The notes under the pieces are model-generated. The model worked only from the letters and a program-made list of their open reading frames with translations. It was not told where the DNA came from and did no database searches. Below, in pieces: positions 32,915 through 33,413 of a stretch of DNA of 33,413 bases. Each line of letters starts with the position of its first letter. Positions within the stretch are counted from its first letter, which is position 1. The DNA is from JANNRR01 sp031401675 (GTDB lineage Bacteria > Pseudomonadota > Alphaproteobacteria > Rhodobacterales > Rhodobacteraceae), in assembly GCA_031401675.1 (NCBI GenBank), contig JANNRR010000028.1, positions 1 to 33,413 of the forward strand, read 5' to 3'. The position numbers and the translations under genes are program-made.

Positions 32915-33330
32915 TCAACGTCCGCCAACTCGCGCATGTCTGCGTCTTTACCCACGATGTCGCCGCCGCCGAAGCTTTCTACACCGGCCCGATCGGCCTG
33001 ACCAAGACCTTCGATTTCCTGAAGGATGGCCGCAGGATCGGCTTCTACCTGGGGACCGGCGCCCGCACCTTCATCGAAGTCTTCACCAACGCCGAAGCCC
33101 CGTTTGCCAGGACCGGCCAGGTCAACCACCTGTGTCTGGAGGTCGGCAGCATCCAGGCCGCCGTCACCGCCCTGCGCGCCGCCGGGATCGAGGTGACCGA
33201 GCCGAAATACGGCATCGACGACACCTGGCAGGCCTGGCTGAAAGACCCCTCGGGCACGCCGATCGAGCTGTTCGAGTACACCACCAAAAGTGCGCAGTTT
33301 GTCGGGGGGGACCGGGTGGCGGACTGGTGA
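32911..33330 (+). CDS. Single-domain VOC-family protein (glyoxalase/dioxygenase superfamily)
   Basis: Small cytoplasmic metal-dependent protein of 139 residues. The likely metal ligands are His9 (LAHVCVF), Glu56 (FIEVF), His73 (NHLCLEV) and Glu119 (PIELFEY), the usual H-E-H-E pattern. DPSGTPIEL near the end is characteristic. The exact reaction is unknown; sugar or lactoylglutathione-type substrates are possible. The ATG overlaps the alpha-glucosidase stop in ATGA, so the two are translated together, which is an unexpected pairing. Upstream in-frame extension lies within the alpha-glucosidase gene and is rejected. Confidence 0.9.
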   Translation: MINVRQLAHVCVFTHDVAAAEAFYTGPIGLTKTFDFLKDGRRIGFYLGTGARTFIEVFTNAEAPFARTGQVNHLCLEVGSIQAAVTALRAAGIEVTEPKYGIDDTWQAWLKDPSGTPIELFEYTTKSAQFVGGDRVADW

Positions 33331-33372
33331 TCCGCCGTATGGTGCGGTGTTTGAAGCACCATACCAGGCGGA
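33331..33372 (+). terminator. Strong hairpin directly after the second VOC gene
   Basis: TATGGTGC (33338-33345) pairs with GCACCATA (33356-33363), and outside it TCCGCC (33331-33336) pairs with GGCGGA (33367-33372) with small internal loops. It begins at the base after the stop codon. No T-run follows, so it may be a Rho-assisted terminator or a 3' stabiliser. Confidence 0.6.
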
Positions 33373-33413
33373 CCGTGGGGGAAACGGTGATGCCGATCCG
33401 GCCCGGCGCGCGG

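Overview
The window looks like chromosomal DNA of a GC-rich alphaproteobacterium of the Rhodobacterales (Rhodobacter/Gemmobacter/Tabrizicola-like). The main reason is a polyol operon with the gene order smoE-F-G-K, smoS, mtlK, which is the order known from Rhodobacter sphaeroides. Supporting signs are the high GC content and the ATGA/GTGA start-stop overlaps. There is also a GC hairpin followed by a C-run and GGATATTTG, which I associate from memory (not checked) with Rhodobacterales intergenic DNA. I see no rRNA, tRNA, CRISPR array, insertion sequence or phage gene.

Layout. (1) 15-6436, plus strand: a sugar-uptake operon with a LacI-type regulator, periplasmic binding protein, two permeases, a cytoplasmic GH32/68/43-superfamily glycosidase and a MalK/UgpC-type ATPase. 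(2) 6608-9046, plus: a DEAD-box RNA helicase with a DbpA-like domain and a long basic disordered tail. (3) 21037 down to 9202, minus: a complete glycogen operon in the order glgP-glgB-glgC-glgA-glgX-pgm, ending with a small membrane-anchored protein of unknown function. (4) 21470-29641, plus: a HAD phosphatase and a SorC-family regulator joined by a GTGA overlap, then the sorbitol/mannitol operon smoEFGK-smoS-mtlK behind a recognisable promoter/operator. (5) 29642-33413: an AT-rich patch with a 17-bp palindrome, a double-domain VOC protein (minus), then a GH13 alpha-glucosidase overlapping a second VOC gene (plus), closed by a strong hairpin.

How it fits together. Two ABC systems import a glycoside (inferred fructoside-like) and hexitols. 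SmoS and MtlK oxidise hexitols to ketohexoses (mainly fructose), and the glycosidases release hexoses. Pgm and GlgC turn glucose-6-phosphate into ADP-glucose, GlgA and GlgB build glycogen, and GlgP and GlgX degrade it. The window reads as a carbon acquisition and storage neighbourhood.

The most unusual points are: a fall-off in AT content inside one permease gene of operon 1, suggesting a mosaic; two mutually exclusive hairpins after the first binding-protein gene; a two-copy intergenic element (hairpin + C-run + GGATATTTG); an operator-like repeat set before smoE; the AT-rich palindromic patch after mtlK; and VOC genes on both sides of the alpha-glucosidase. I do not see a clearly new multi-gene system. 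The genes are recognisable families and the novelty candidates lie mainly in non-coding elements and gene linkages.
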